Below, piece by piece: positions 35,020 through 46,089 of a DNA stretch of 64,000 nucleotides. Both the position numbers and the translations under genes were made by a program. The number at the start of each line of letters is the position of its first letter. Position 1 is the stretch's first letter. Under the pieces are notes generated by a model. That model saw only the letters and a list, made by a program, of their open reading frames with translations, was not told where the DNA came from and did not search any database. Source of the stretch: Orientallactaga sibirica (taxonomy: Eukaryota; Chordata; Mammalia; Rodentia; Dipodidae); NCBI GenBank assembly GCA_036365145.1, contig JAEOAD010002232.1:3927501-3991500 (forward strand), written 5' to 3'.

Positions 35020-35436
35020 GCTCTGCCACAGGAGAGTTAAAGCATATGCAGAATTCGTTTATTTAACATTTATAAATAGCCACAAGCTAGCTCTGGAAAA
35101 ATGCTTAAAATTTGAATTTTTAAAATATGTGTGTGTTAAAATACCAAACACTTAAAGCCATTGTCTTCACCAACAATAGGAAGTATCCATCTGGGGCAAT
35201 CAAATGCAAACCTTAATTATTGGGGGGAAAAAAAAAGCTTAAAGCATCTTCCTGACTATGCCAAATGTCTTTCCATAAAACAAAGAAATATAATACTGTT
35301 AACCAGAATGCAAAAATTTAAAGTTTAGTAAGTTCACAGGCATGAACATTTGTTACAATATTGAATATTTGTTACAAGAAAGGACAGAGGACTTCTCAAT
35401 CATACAGAAATTATGATTCTAGGAAAAACATGTTTG

Positions 35437-35620
35437 GTTTTTTTTTGGTTTTGGTTTTTTGTTTTTTGTTTTTTTTTGGTTTTTCGAGGTAGGGTCTCAC
35501 TGTGGTCCAGACTGACCTGGAATTAACTATGTAGTTTCAGGGTGGCCTTGAACTCTCGGCGATCCTCCTATCTCTGCCTCCCGAGTGCTGGGATTAAAGG
35601 CGTGAGCCACCACGCCTGGC
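35437..35620 (-). mobile_element. B1 SINE with target duplication
   Basis: 'acatgtttg' at 35428-35436 and 35621-35629. Confidence 0.93.
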
Positions 35621-35656
35621 ACATGTTTGATTTTTGTAAAACTAAGTTCCACTGTC

Positions 35657-37230
35657 TCATGGAGAATACAAAGAAGCCAAAGGTGTTTTCTTCAGTGCAT
35701 GACCTTTTGAGTAGAATTTCTCCAAGGCCTGGAATAGACAATCATTTACAATGTGGACTAACACTACAGGACACCCCGAAAAGCTTCCTTTCTCATTACT
35801 AACTTGACGATTGCTTCCTAAATGCACCTGGGTATAGGCTGTTAGTGTAGATTTGCTAACGGTATGATTCTCCTCCTGGTTCTTGAGGGACAGTGTGCAG
35901 CTACACCACAAAGCGCATGATCGAGGCTAGCCCCAGATTCACCTCTGATCTTTCCTGATAGCTACCAGGAGCCATGTAGATGGAGCAAATGTGCTAGTCT
36001 TGAAGTGCCCTCTACTGTTTGTCTAGAGAGCTGCAGTCACATGCAGACAGGGGAACCGTCTCCAAGTTCCTCCTTAGGACTCAAATTAAAATAATGTTCA
36101 ACCAACAGATAGCATACTAATATTTCATTCAAAGTGGACTTGTAAAAAGCAGTTTGCCACTTCCCTATGGTGAGAACTCAGCGCTTCTTTGTATGGGAAG
36201 AAATGGTAGATCTTTTTTCATCATTAGGAAATACCTGCTTTGGGGCAAGGACCCAGCTCCTCAGGGAATAGGTCTTTTCTCAGAGATTCTCTAGTACCCA
36301 TTGGGATGGGAGCTTGATTCAATTTGTCTAGTCTCAAACCAGAGAGTTCTTTTAAATGTGTTTTACAGATTTTATTCTAAGAGGCAGGTAGAACTGTAAC
36401 TATTTTGTACAGTATTTTTACAAAGTCATTTCTGGGCTATTGAAGGACTTTGCCTTTGTAACTTTGTGTCAAGAAGAGGTCCCTACAAGTCAAGGATCTT
36501 GGTGCAGCCTCCATGTGACTATCAGGTGTCTGGTTACTCTTAAATTTTTTTTTTTATTTATTTGAGAGAGGTAGGGGAGAGAGAAAGGGAGGGAGAGAAT
36601 GAGCATGCCAGGGCCTCCTGCCACTGCAAACAAATTCCATATGCATGTGCCACCTTGTGCATCTGGCTTACATGGGTACTGGGGAATCAAACCTGGGGTC
36701 CTTGGGCTTTGCAGGCAAGTGCCTTAAGCGCTAAACCATCTCTCCAGCCCTCTTTCCATCTTTGATGTGGTGATCTGTGTCTTGACAATGACTTAGTTCT
36801 GTAATCCTCTCCTGAGGTTTCACTTAAGTTGATATATCCAACTGTCTGAGCACAAGCTAACTCTCTTGGCATAAACTTTTTTTTGTTGTTGTTGTTTTTC
36901 TTTCTTCCTTCCTTTTTTTGGAATGATCCCAAAACATTAGACTTACTAGAGTCAATTGGTTAATTTAGAAATTATATAATACTTCAAAGTTTTTATCCAT
37001 GTCAATTTTGGTGATTTCCAAACTAGTCAAGATGAAAGGAAAGTTTCTGTAAGTCCTGCTGAAGAAGATTTCCATGAAATAACTAGCTTAAACCGAGACT
37101 GCAGCATCCCAAGCTTCCAGCTTGGGAGTGTGTTGACATTTGTAAATCCAATATTGTAATTTATAGAATCTGAAACACCATCAGTTGTATGAGGCACCAT
37201 TGCTTAATGAATCACAAAGAAAAATCTTCT
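35657..37230 (-). pseudogene. Possible 5' continuation of the unidentified minus-strand relic
   Basis: The minus strand here also shows several repeat-free, coding-like stretches separated by stops: 37230-37060 (VPHTTDGVSDSINYNIGF), 36870-36760 (MPRELACAQTVGYINLSE), 36540-36430 (PDSHMEAAPRSLTCRDLF), 36340-36230 (LRLDKLNQAPIPMGTRES) and 35911-35657. A DIP-like SINE interrupts it at 36545-36750, and a B1 (35437-35620) separates it from the better-supported 3' part. Whether all pieces come from one ancestral message is unproven. Confidence 0.25.
36545..36750 (-). mobile_element. DIP-like SINE
   Basis: Complete reversed copy, interrupting the unidentified coding-like relic. Confidence 0.88.
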
Positions 37231-37489
37231 GACAATAATTCTAAGATACCACAATTTTGATGCATCCAATTTCAGAGACATTAAAATGTACAGATAATGT
37301 GTCTTAGAATGGATGAAATGTGTAGCTTTTTGTGAACAAGTGGACCATGTGATAATCTTTACTTATCATTCATGATTTAGCACTCAGAATTTAAAATCAC
37401 AATGCTTGGCTCACAGCTTTTTAACCTCATCATTGTTGTTTAGCTTGTATTTCATTTTATTTTAAAGAAATAAACACAACATGCAGTAC

Positions 37490-37658
37490 TGGGGTGGAGA
37501 AATTGCTTACTGGTTAAGGTGCTTGCCTATAAAGCCTAAAGACCCAGGTTCAATTCCCTGGTTCCCATATAAGCCAGATGCATAAGGTAGCACATATATC
37601 TGGAGTTTGTTTGCAGTGGCTAGAGGCCCTGGCATGCCCATTCTCTCTCTATCTGCCT

Positions 37659-37693
<35 letters not shown>

Positions 37694-37705
37694 AAATAAA
37701 AAAAT
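37490..37705 (+). mobile_element. DIP-like SINE
   Basis: Complete copy, first of two in tandem. Confidence 0.88.
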
Positions 37706-37711
37706 ATTTTT

Positions 37712-37948
37712 GGGCTGGAGAAATGGCTTAGTGGTTAAGGCGTTTGCCTGCAAAGCCAAAGGATCCCGGTTCGATTCTCCAGGACCCACATAAGCCAGAT
37801 ACATGAGGGGCACATGCATCTGGAGTTCGTTTGCAGTGGCTAGAGGCCCTGGCATGCCCATTCTCTCTCTGTCTGCCTCTCTTCTCTCTCTGTCTGCCTC
37901 TCTCTCTCTCTCTCTCTCTCCCTCTTTCCCTCTCTCTCTGCTTGCAAA

Positions 37949-37987
<39 letters not shown>

Positions 37988-37993
37988 ATAGTT
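37712..37993 (+). mobile_element. DIP-like SINE with long CT and AAAT tail
   Basis: Complete; tail has about 11 AAAT units. Confidence 0.9.
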
Positions 37994-38999
37994 TAAAAAT
38001 ATTTTTAAAAACAGTATTTGTGTGGGGACAACTGTTCATAGCTATTTAAATTCTAGTCTGGAGCTTTAGGACTCTAATATATTTAGAAATGTTTTCTCTC
38101 TTTTTTTTCTCCCCTCTTAACATCCTAGCTTGATAAAATGAGAGATGGGAAGATAGAGAAGGTGGCATTCTGATTTAGCTTTGACATTAATGTCCTTCAG
38201 CAGTTTTCTTTGGGTTACAATGTGTACTTTGGTGAGTGAGGAGTGACACCATGGTGTCATTAATTTATCACCCATAGTGCCTGGCTCATAACAGACATTA
38301 CATCTTGTGGCATCTGATCTTGAATGTGAGGATTCTAAACATGAAAGTGACCCAAGCACATTTTACTGGTAACACATTGGACCCAAAAGTTTGTATCATT
38401 CCTTGATATCTTATACAATAAAATCTCATTCAAGACTTTCATATTATGCAACTAACAAGAAAGGGGACCCGTGCTCTGTGGCATATTGCAGCCTACACCA
38501 GCATGGAAAACTACAATTCAAGGATGTCTCTGTGAATAGCAGGTATAGCATAACCTGCTGTGAAAAGAACAGGTAACTAGAGTAGGTCCCCGTGTCACTG
38601 TCCTTGTCCTCGTTACCTAGCTGATCTCAGCCCACGTCCTAAAATACAAGATTAGGGCACTGAACCTCTTACGTTACTATGTGAACCATTCATTTTAGTA
38701 CTGCTGTGGACGCCCTTTATCAGATATTTGCCTTTTGGATATGTTTAATGAGTGGTTGCATATCCAAATCGTGAGGTGGTGTTTTCATCTTCTTTTGTAT
38801 CCATTAGATAACCAATTCACCTGATCTGCTATTACAGTAAAATGGTCTGGCATGTCTAAATCACCAGCATTGTTGGAACTTCATGCCCTCTCTCATCAGT
38901 AAAGGTTCATAGCTGTGGACTGGTGAATCGAGAGAGTAAAATATACTCCCAGTAAAATGCTGGGAATGTCGAGATATAAAAACATAAAAATCTTGCAAA
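37994..38999. other. Intronic unique sequence
   Basis: About 1 kb of unique sequence; nothing recognised. Confidence 0.5.
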
Positions 39000-39092
39000 G
39001 TCAAATGTGGTAGTGAATACCTCTGATCCCAGTGCTTGGGGAGGGTGGCTGCGGAATAAGGATCACAGGTTTGAGTCCAGCCATAGCTACAA
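39000..39092 (+). mobile_element. Degraded B1-like SINE
   Basis: 'atacctctgatcccagtgct' leading directly into a GAAA tract that probably grew from its tail. Confidence 0.6.
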
Positions 39093-39095
39093 AAA

Positions 39096-39146
<51 letters not shown>

Positions 39147-39310
39147 GAAGGAAGGAAGGAAGGAAGGAAGGAAGGAAGGAAGGAAGGAAGGAAGGAAGGA
39201 AGGAAGGAAGGGGAAAAAGGAAGGGAAGGAAAGGGAAAGGAAAGGAAAGGAAAGGAAAGGAAAGGAAAGGAAAGGAAAGGAAAGGAAAGGGAAAAAGAAA
39301 GGAAAGGAGG
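39093..39310. repeat. Polypurine compound microsatellite (AAAG)n(GGAA)n(GGAAA)n
   Basis: About 215 nt of A and G only on the + strand, in three successive repeat types. Confidence 0.97.
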
Positions 39311-39762
39311 AGTTGTTGTCAAATTGAATGAAAATAATTGTTATTTCTGTCAGTGTTTCCATTTAACAGCCACACTTCAGGTTACAGTCTAAAAAAAGAA
39401 ACTTTTTTTTTTTTCAAATGTAGTACAGATGCAAATTGTTAGAGCTCTGAGCTTAGCCTTATAGTGAGGCAACAGGTAACATAATGACAGAGCCTCTTGC
39501 CGGGGTTAGTGGAGAGGCAAATCTAAATAATAAATGTAGTCTGATTTCAACCATTTGAATTTTCTAATGAAAAGTAACATATCAAAGGCAACAGGCTTTT
39601 ATTCATAGTCCCAGGATTCAAAAGTGCACTTCAAGTTTATCCAGACAAGAGTCATATGTTCCCTTCAGTGTTCTCATTCCTACTGTTTCTTATCATTTGT
39701 CAAAATGTATCCAAGCTAATAGTTTGTGTTTTGTCTTATTTGCGATTCATGATGATAGCATG
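39311..39762. other. Intronic unique sequence
   Basis: Nothing recognised; follows the polypurine tract. Confidence 0.5.
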
Positions 39763-39941
39763 TTTTTTCTTTGTTTGTTTTCTGGTTATTTTTGTTTGTT
39801 TGTTTCTCAGTAGAATCTCACTCTACCCCAGGCTGATCTGGAATTCACTCTGTAGCCCAGGCTGACCACAAACTTTTATGAACCCTCCTACCTCAGTCTC
39901 CTAAGTGCTAGAATTAAAAGCATGAACCACCATACTTGGCT
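39763..39941 (-). mobile_element. B1 SINE, old
   Basis: Diverged reversed B1 with a TTTG-rich tail. Confidence 0.82.
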
Positions 39942-40330
39942 TATTTTAACCTGTTTTATAAAGAAATCACTTCTGAACTGAATGATTATATTGACCTAGC
40001 TTATAATCAACATTCTTCTCTGGTGAACTTGGATGTAATTCAGTTTTCATGCCTAAAAGCATCACAATACCATACTTAGAGTAAAATATCACATATTAAC
40101 CTCAGGGACTAACTATAGCAACAGCCCAGTGTGAGCACATGTTCTGTCTGCCCACTTCTGTGCCCAGGAGCCACACTCTGCTGCTCAGTGCAAGGAGACT
40201 GACATCCTGATTGTCTGGCCCAATGAAAGGTCTTTATACATCTGATTCAGATTCTCTGGCACAACAAAGGGTCTTTATACATTCTGACTCCAACTTAGCT
40301 TACTCAGGTGGTCTCATTTGTTTCTTACAG

Positions 40331-40393
40331 ATCCCCTATGCAGCAAGCTTGATCAGGAAAGAAAAGCTTGGTGCCCATCTCAGCAAAAGCTAA
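40331..40393 (+). CDS. SKOR2: SKOR2 last coding exon (window exon D) with stop codon
   Basis: Acceptor tttgtttcttacag is followed by 20 codons, IPYAASLIRKEKLGAHLSKS, and TAA at 40391-40393. The frame joins exon C in phase 0. Three bases after the stop comes a consensus donor (aag|gtgaga, junction at 40396/40397), so the exon is probably 66 nt with the 3' UTR on a separate exon. A stop this close to the final junction would not be expected to trigger nonsense-mediated decay. The short basic tail is the SKOR2-type ending as I remember it; SKOR1 as I remember it uses a different, longer tail. Confidence 0.85.
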   Translation: MPYAASLIRKEKLGAHLSKS

Positions 40394-40396
40394 AAG

Positions 40397-41044
40397 GTGA
40401 GATGCCTGAGGAAAGAGATTTCCTTAAGAACCCCTGTTGCCATTCGCTGGCTGTGTTCTCTAGGGGTGTATTTGAAATAGCCCATGGAACGTGAATGAAG
40501 TTGTAGTCTGTGTTGAAGGCAATGTGCCAAGGAATTTTGTTAATCTCAGGCTCAGAATTCCTGAATGAATGATCCAGTTCTTCTTGTGAATTCCACGGGA
40601 AATCCCTAAATCGGAAGATTTAGATACACTACATCTTCAGAAGTGAGATTTATTCTGTTTGTGTCTCCTGCTCTGTAGGTTCTGTCTGCACCTCTACTGT
40701 GTTAGGAGTCACGAGAACTCATCTGCTCTCTCCAACTCATTTGTACTGAGTTACTAGGAATGGTAACGTGAACAATCGGGGCAATATAGACCCCAGAGAC
40801 CTTCTGTTCCAGGAATAGTAACTCATTCTTTCCCTAAACTATTAAGGATTTCTCTCAGATGAAGCCAAGTTCAAGGCCCATCCCTGGCAATAATTCAAAA
40901 GACAAATATCCTAGCTCCTTAAGGCAAAGTAGACAGTGAAATTTTACTGACTCTTGAGAACATGTCTAAAAATTTCAAAAACAAATTTTTAACTTTATTA
41001 AAGAAGGCATGTGCATTTATTAGGATTAGAAGATTGTAAAAACT
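40397..41044. other. Start of the last SKOR2 intron
   Basis: Unique sequence following the exon D donor; no extra exon recognised. Confidence 0.5.
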
Positions 41045-41181
41045 AAGCTGGGCATGGTGGCTCACACCTTTAATATCAGCACTTAGGAGGTAGAGGTAGG
41101 AGGATCGCTGTGAAGTACAGAGTGAGTTCCAGATCAGACTGAACTAGAATGAGATGCTACCTAAAAAATAAAGTAAAATAG
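41045..41181 (+). mobile_element. B1 SINE (internal deletion)
   Basis: Lacks the 'ttcaaggccaccctgag' segment. Confidence 0.85.
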
Positions 41182-41397
41182 AAACCAGGACATAATTGTT
41201 TCTATAACAACATATTGGGGTGACCTAACAGGTGGAATTGCAAATTTGGAAAAGTCCAGGTGCAGAGGTAGTAGCACTGCTTCCTGCTCGTGGACACTTA
41301 GGAGTGTGGCCATGAAGGTGCTCATTCCTCTGCCATTAGAAGAAGAATCCTACTTCTTTCCTCTAAAGCATGTCTTCAGCTCTGGAGAGCTTACTGG

Positions 41398-41432
41398 CAA
41401 AAAAAAGAAGACAAGAAAGAAAGAAGAAAGAG

Positions 41433-41498
<66 letters not shown>

Positions 41499-41645
41499 GA
41501 AGGAAGGAAGGAAAGGAAGGAAGGAAGGAAGGAAGGAAGGAAGGAAGGAGAGAAAGAAAGAAAAAGAAAGAGGGAGGGAGGGAGGGAGGAAAGGAAGGAA
41601 TGAAGGAAAAGGAAAAGAAAGGAAAGGGAAGGAAGGAAAGAAAGA
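41398..41645. repeat. Polypurine compound microsatellite (GAAA)n(GGAA)n(GGGA)n
   Basis: About 245 nt nearly all purine on the + strand, about 1 kb after the exon D donor. Confidence 0.97.
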
Positions 41646-41739
41646 ATGAATCTTACTGAAACTGCAGGCTTTCCTTTCCTTCATGCCTCTCTTTTGTATC
41701 ACATCCTTCTTGCCACCATGTTTATAAATGGTGGCTTTC

Positions 41740-41839
41740 AGTATTTGTGTGTGTGTACGTGTATGTGTGTGGGGGTGTGCAAATGCGTGTGGAGGCCAGG
41801 GGGTCAATATCAGATGTCTTCCTCAGTCACTCTCTTACA
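41740..41839 (-). mobile_element. B4 SINE, first part
   Basis: TG-rich start with 'gcgtgtggaggccagggggt'. The element continues at 42184-42323 and 42985-43077 around nested insertions. Confidence 0.6.
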
Positions 41840-42006
41840 TTTATTTATTTGTTTGTTTTTGTTTGTTTGTTTGTTTAGAGTCTCACGGTAGTCCAGGCTG
41901 ACCTGGAATTCACTATGTAGTCTCAGAGTGGCCTTGAACTCACAGCAATCCTCCTACCTCTGTCTCCCGAGTGCTGGGATTCAAGGTGTGCGCCACCACA
42001 CCCAGC
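41840..42006 (-). mobile_element. B1 SINE nested in B4
   Basis: Reversed B1 with a TTTG-type tail. Confidence 0.9.
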
Positions 42007-42010
42007 CTCT

Positions 42011-42176
42011 TCTTTTTTTTTTTTTTTTTTTTTTTTTTTTGAGGTAGGGTCTCACTCTGGCCCAGGCTGGCCTGGAATTAACTATGTAGTCTCAGGGTAG
42101 CCTTGAACTCACGGCGATTCTCCTACCTCTGCCTCTTGAGTGCTGGGATTAAAGGCGTGCACCACCACGCCCAGCT
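42011..42176 (-). mobile_element. B1 SINE nested in B4
   Basis: Reversed B1 with a ~30-nt T tail, abutting the previous one. Confidence 0.92.
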
Positions 42177-42183
42177 CTTACCT

Positions 42184-42323
42184 CATTTTTTGAGACAGGG
42201 TCTCTCAGTGAACCTGAAGCTTTGGCTAGATTAACTATCCAGCAAGCCCAACAGGGACCTCCTGTCTCCACCTCCCCAGTGATGGGATCATAAGTATCAC
42301 ATAAAAGCCACTGTGCCAGCTTT
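42184..42323 (-). mobile_element. B4 SINE, middle part
   Basis: 'ttgagacagggtctctcagt' to 'cctccccagtgatggga'; ends in the 12-bp target tgtgccagcttt (42312-42323). Confidence 0.65.
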
Positions 42324-42984
42324 TTTTTTAATTGACAACTTCCTTAATTGTAGACAATATCCATAGTACTTCCCTCCTTCCCCCCACTTTCCCCTTTGAA
42401 ATTCCACTCTCCATCATATCCCCTCCTCCTCTCAATCAATCTCTTTTATTTTGATGTTATGATCTTTTCCTCCTGTTATGATGGTCTTGTGTTGGTAGTG
42501 TCAGGCACTGCAAGGTCATGGATATCCAGGCCATTTTGTGTCTGGAGGAACACATTGTAAGGAGTCCTACCCTTCCTTTGGCTCTTACATTCTTTCCACC
42601 ACCTCTTCTGCAATGAACCCTGAGCCTTGGAAGATGTGATAGAGATGTTTCAGTGCTGAGCACTCCTCTGTCCCTTCTTCTCAGCACCATGGTGCCTTCT
42701 GAGTCATCCCAAGGTCACCACCATCTGAAAAGAGATGCTTCTCTAATCAAAAGTGAGAGTAACATTAATATATGGGTATGGACATTAAGAGAAGTGCTTA
42801 CTGGGGCAGTTTGGTGAGCATAGTATATACATTTAGCCAGACACCAGCAGACATTACACCCTTAGGGCTCATGACTACCCCTGTTGTAGGTTTTCAGTAT
42901 CAGGGATGTATTCCCTCCCATAGAGTGGGCTTCCAGTCCAATTAGAGAGCGGTTTGTTTCCCCCATAACAGACATGCCACTATT
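42324..42984 (-). mobile_element. L1 3' UTR insertion, 5'-truncated
   Basis: Starts with a short T run (the reversed poly-A tail), then 'attgacaacttccttaattg'. Flanked by perfect 12-bp duplications at 42312-42323 and 42985-42996, so both ends of the insertion are defined. Confidence 0.85.
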
Positions 42985-43077
42985 TGTGCCAGCTTTCATA
43001 TGGGCACTGTGAATCTGAACTCAAGTCCTCATGCTTGCATGTCAAGCACTTATAAGCTCAGCCAGTTCCCCAGCCCT
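42985..43077 (-). mobile_element. B4 SINE, last part
   Basis: Reversed tRNA-like head: 'gtcctcatgcttgcatgtca' to 'agttccccagccc'. Confidence 0.65.
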
Positions 43078-43186
43078 TCAATTTTGTTTTTGATAATAAT
43101 ATCATTATATCACCTTCATCAGGCATGCAAAATCTTTTCAAAACACTCATGTGATTTCCTTTAATTTTGCCAGATAGGGACCTGAG

Positions 43187-43334
43187 GGCTCCCAATCTTA
43201 GGTATTGTGTGTGTCTCCTCCAAGCTCCCAGCCTTACATGGAGTATGCATCTCCTCCAAGGGTCCCAACCATAGATATGGTGTGCATCACCTCCAGACTC
43301 CCAGCTTTAGATGCAGTGTGTGTATGCTCCTGCA
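43187..43334. repeat. ~36-bp minisatellite, four diverged copies
   Basis: Units starting at 43187, 43224, 43260 and 43296 share 'ctcccagccttagat.....gtgtgcatctcctcca'. Copies differ at many sites, so the array is old. Confidence 0.85.
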
Positions 43335-43343
43335 TAGACTTTT

Positions 43344-43575
43344 TAAAATAATATTTTATTTATTTAGACATTTGTTATTTAGTTAGTTACAGAGAGATAA
43401 GGAGAGGGAGAGGGGAAGAGAGAAAGGGTGCACCAGGGCCTCCAGCCACTGCAAATATACTCCAGAAGTATGAGCCACCTAATGTGTCTGGTTTTACACG
43501 GGTACTGGGGAATCAAACCTGGGTCCTTTGGCTTTGTCTGCAAGTGCCTTAACCATTAAGCCATCTCTCAGCCCC
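43344..43575 (-). mobile_element. DIP-like SINE
   Basis: Reversed copy inserted just after the minisatellite; 'cctgcat(a/g)gac' sequence lies on both sides. Confidence 0.87.
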
Positions 43576-43953
43576 TGCATGGACCTTTTGTTCTCAGATG
43601 CTTCTGCAACAGAGATGCTTTGATAAGAAATCATTCTATTTACACCTACATGAACTAAAACCCAACATGCATTTGAGTTTGGCTCTAGTCAATAAATTGA
43701 AGCATTTTTTTTTCTGAGTCTTATGTTGACTTTGGGTGACATCTTTCACATTATAGTAGACCAGGCTGGCAACAGTAATGGGAAAAGAAAATTTTAGAAT
43801 GTTCTGATTCCCTGACTCTTAACTCAGAACGTGAAGGTAATCAAAGGAAACATGATGCTAGTTAATTCTGATACTGCACACAGATAATACTGGAAATACC
43901 AAGTGAATAGTCCTCCAAATCAAGTAGAAAATACTAGCATGAATGTTTAATCT
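43576..43953. other. Intronic unique sequence
   Basis: Nothing recognised. Confidence 0.5.
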
Positions 43954-44302
43954 TTTGTGTGTGTGAAATGTGCGTATATGTGTGTCCTCATGTGTGTGGG
44001 ATGCTTGTTGTGCATGCACCTGAGTATGCATTCATGTGGAAGTCAGAGGTCAACTTAGAAGTTATCTTCAGGAATGCTGTTCACCTCCTTTGAGACAGGG
44101 CTTCTCATTGGCCTAGAACTCACCAATTAGGCTAGACTAGCTGGCCAACAACCCCAGGGATCCTCCTATCTCCATCTCCCCAGCGGTAGGATTACAGTTG
44201 CGTACCACCATGCTCAGAATTTTACATGGGTACTGGGGATTAAATTCAGGTCCTTGTGCTTGTGAGTCAAGCACTTTACCAACTGAGCTATCTCCTCAGC
44301 CC
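43954..44302 (-). mobile_element. B4 SINE, essentially full length
   Basis: TG-rich start, 'gaagtcagaggtcaactta', a B1-like middle and a tRNA-like end 'aactgagctatctcctcagc'. Confidence 0.75.
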
Positions 44303-45882
44303 CTAAAGTAACCTTTGTGTGACATATGTTTGGCAAGGTCTACAAATCATAAAGTCATACATATGGTGAAATCTGTAAAGCAAAACCAAGTGAATTTTTA
44401 CAAGATAAACTCACTTAGGTTTTCAGCACCTGGCAACAATCTTGTCCTTCCCCAGCTGGTTTCTCCCATGCCCCTGTGCTCAGCACAGGTTAATTTGTCT
44501 GTTTGTGAAATTCGTATAAAGGACATTACGTAGAATGTTCCCTTGTGTCTGACTTTATTTGCTCAGCAGTTGTGAGATTCACCCATTAGAGTGTGGTTTG
44601 ATTTATATATAGGAACCCCAGTAAGCCCCGTTGATTCCATCTACTTCCTCAGTGCATCCTTCCTTGCTTGTCACACATAAGCCCATCTTGCACCTACAAA
44701 ATGAAGACTCAGTGGCCCCAAACCACGCCTCTGATCGTGGCATCGTGTATGGAAGAAGCGATTGATTTGTATTTAGTAACTAATGCTTCCTCCACGCTGT
44801 TTTTGTTTCTGTCCTGGAAGACAACAGGGATTTCTCTAAGTAGACCCTAGTGCTTTCGGCAGATTAGTGGTTACTTAAACGCTTAGCTAAATCAGCCAAG
44901 CAGAGAATCACGACCATATTGTTGAAGGCAGTTTCTGGTTCTCAACATGCCAAGCCTGCAAGGAGTTTACCCCAAGAGAGATTGCAAAATAAAAATCATT
45001 ATACCGAGGGAGAGACTGATTCTGTCTTGCTGAGTGACCACAGGTTTCCAAATTAGGACTGATGCATTAACATCTTATCCAAGAATGACCCTTAAGGTAG
45101 TGTTCTGGGTCCATGCTGCCCAGTGGATTCTAATATGACTATTAAGAGGAGGAAGCTTTTCAAAACCACAGGCAATCCACTTAATAAACCAGGCAAGTAC
45201 TGCCACATATCACTGCTCAACAAACCTTTTTGGCTCTATGTTAGAACATAAGAAATTCCATGTTGAATCAAATTAAAGGTCCACTCAGGCCAAAGCACTA
45301 ATTGTAATTGTATCAGAAGAGCCAACTTACTCTTGCTAATAACCTCAAAATGTAGGCATGTGCACTGAATGCTCTTAACTTGCCTTTGATACATCCTTAA
45401 GTATTCATTATCCATGGATTTATTGAAACCTTTCCTCAGCCTGGGCAGAGTCTCCTTGGGGGCAATGAATTCTGTTTGTTTAGCCACCAGCTGTGTAAAG
45501 GGGAACTTTATTTTACTTCACTTCAAACCACTTACTCAAACAAACCCCATTATATGAGACATTGCTCTACTCTGCAAGCTTGTTGCATTGTGAGCTCATA
45601 GTGCAATGGAAAGGGTTTGAAAAATACACATTGTATCTTCCAGTCACCTGGGCCCATTCTTCAGAATTACTTCTGATGCCCTTCCTTAATTGTAATTATT
45701 TTTGTGACCCAGGTCTTACAAAGATACCGATTTAATATGCATATAATCTGTGCCCCAAATAAAAATGGCATGAGGTTAACAATGATTTAATTATTCCCTT
45801 ACATTCGTTCACTTATTTAACTGTGTAAAATAACCATGTCTTTACAAAAAATATTTTATGAATCATAGTATGATTCATATTA
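44303..45882. other. 1.6-kb repeat-poor intronic block
   Basis: No young repeats and no supported exon. 44500-44620 weakly resembles an old L1 3' region. It is the longest clean stretch in the last intron. Confidence 0.4.
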
Positions 45883-46082
45883 TTGGCTGGGGAGATGGCT
45901 TAGTGGTTAAAATCACTTGCCACAAAGTCTGCCAGCCTGGGCTCAATTCCCTATACCCTTGTAAAGCCAAACACACAAAGTGGCACAAGTGTCTGGAGTT
46001 CACTTACAGTGGCCAGTGCCCCTGGTATGCCCATTCATATTAATTCATCCCCCCGTGCATAAATAAACATTTAAAAAAAACT
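45883..46082 (+). mobile_element. DIP-like SINE
   Basis: Complete copy, weak CT section. Confidence 0.85.
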
Positions 46083-46089
46083 TTTTATT

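Noticed and set aside
39007..39331. Long lysine/glutamate/arginine-rich and serine/leucine/phenylalanine-rich open frames
   Set aside because: They are translations of the GAAA/GGAA microsatellite, open in all frames because the repeats lack stops. The same applies to 41246-41807.
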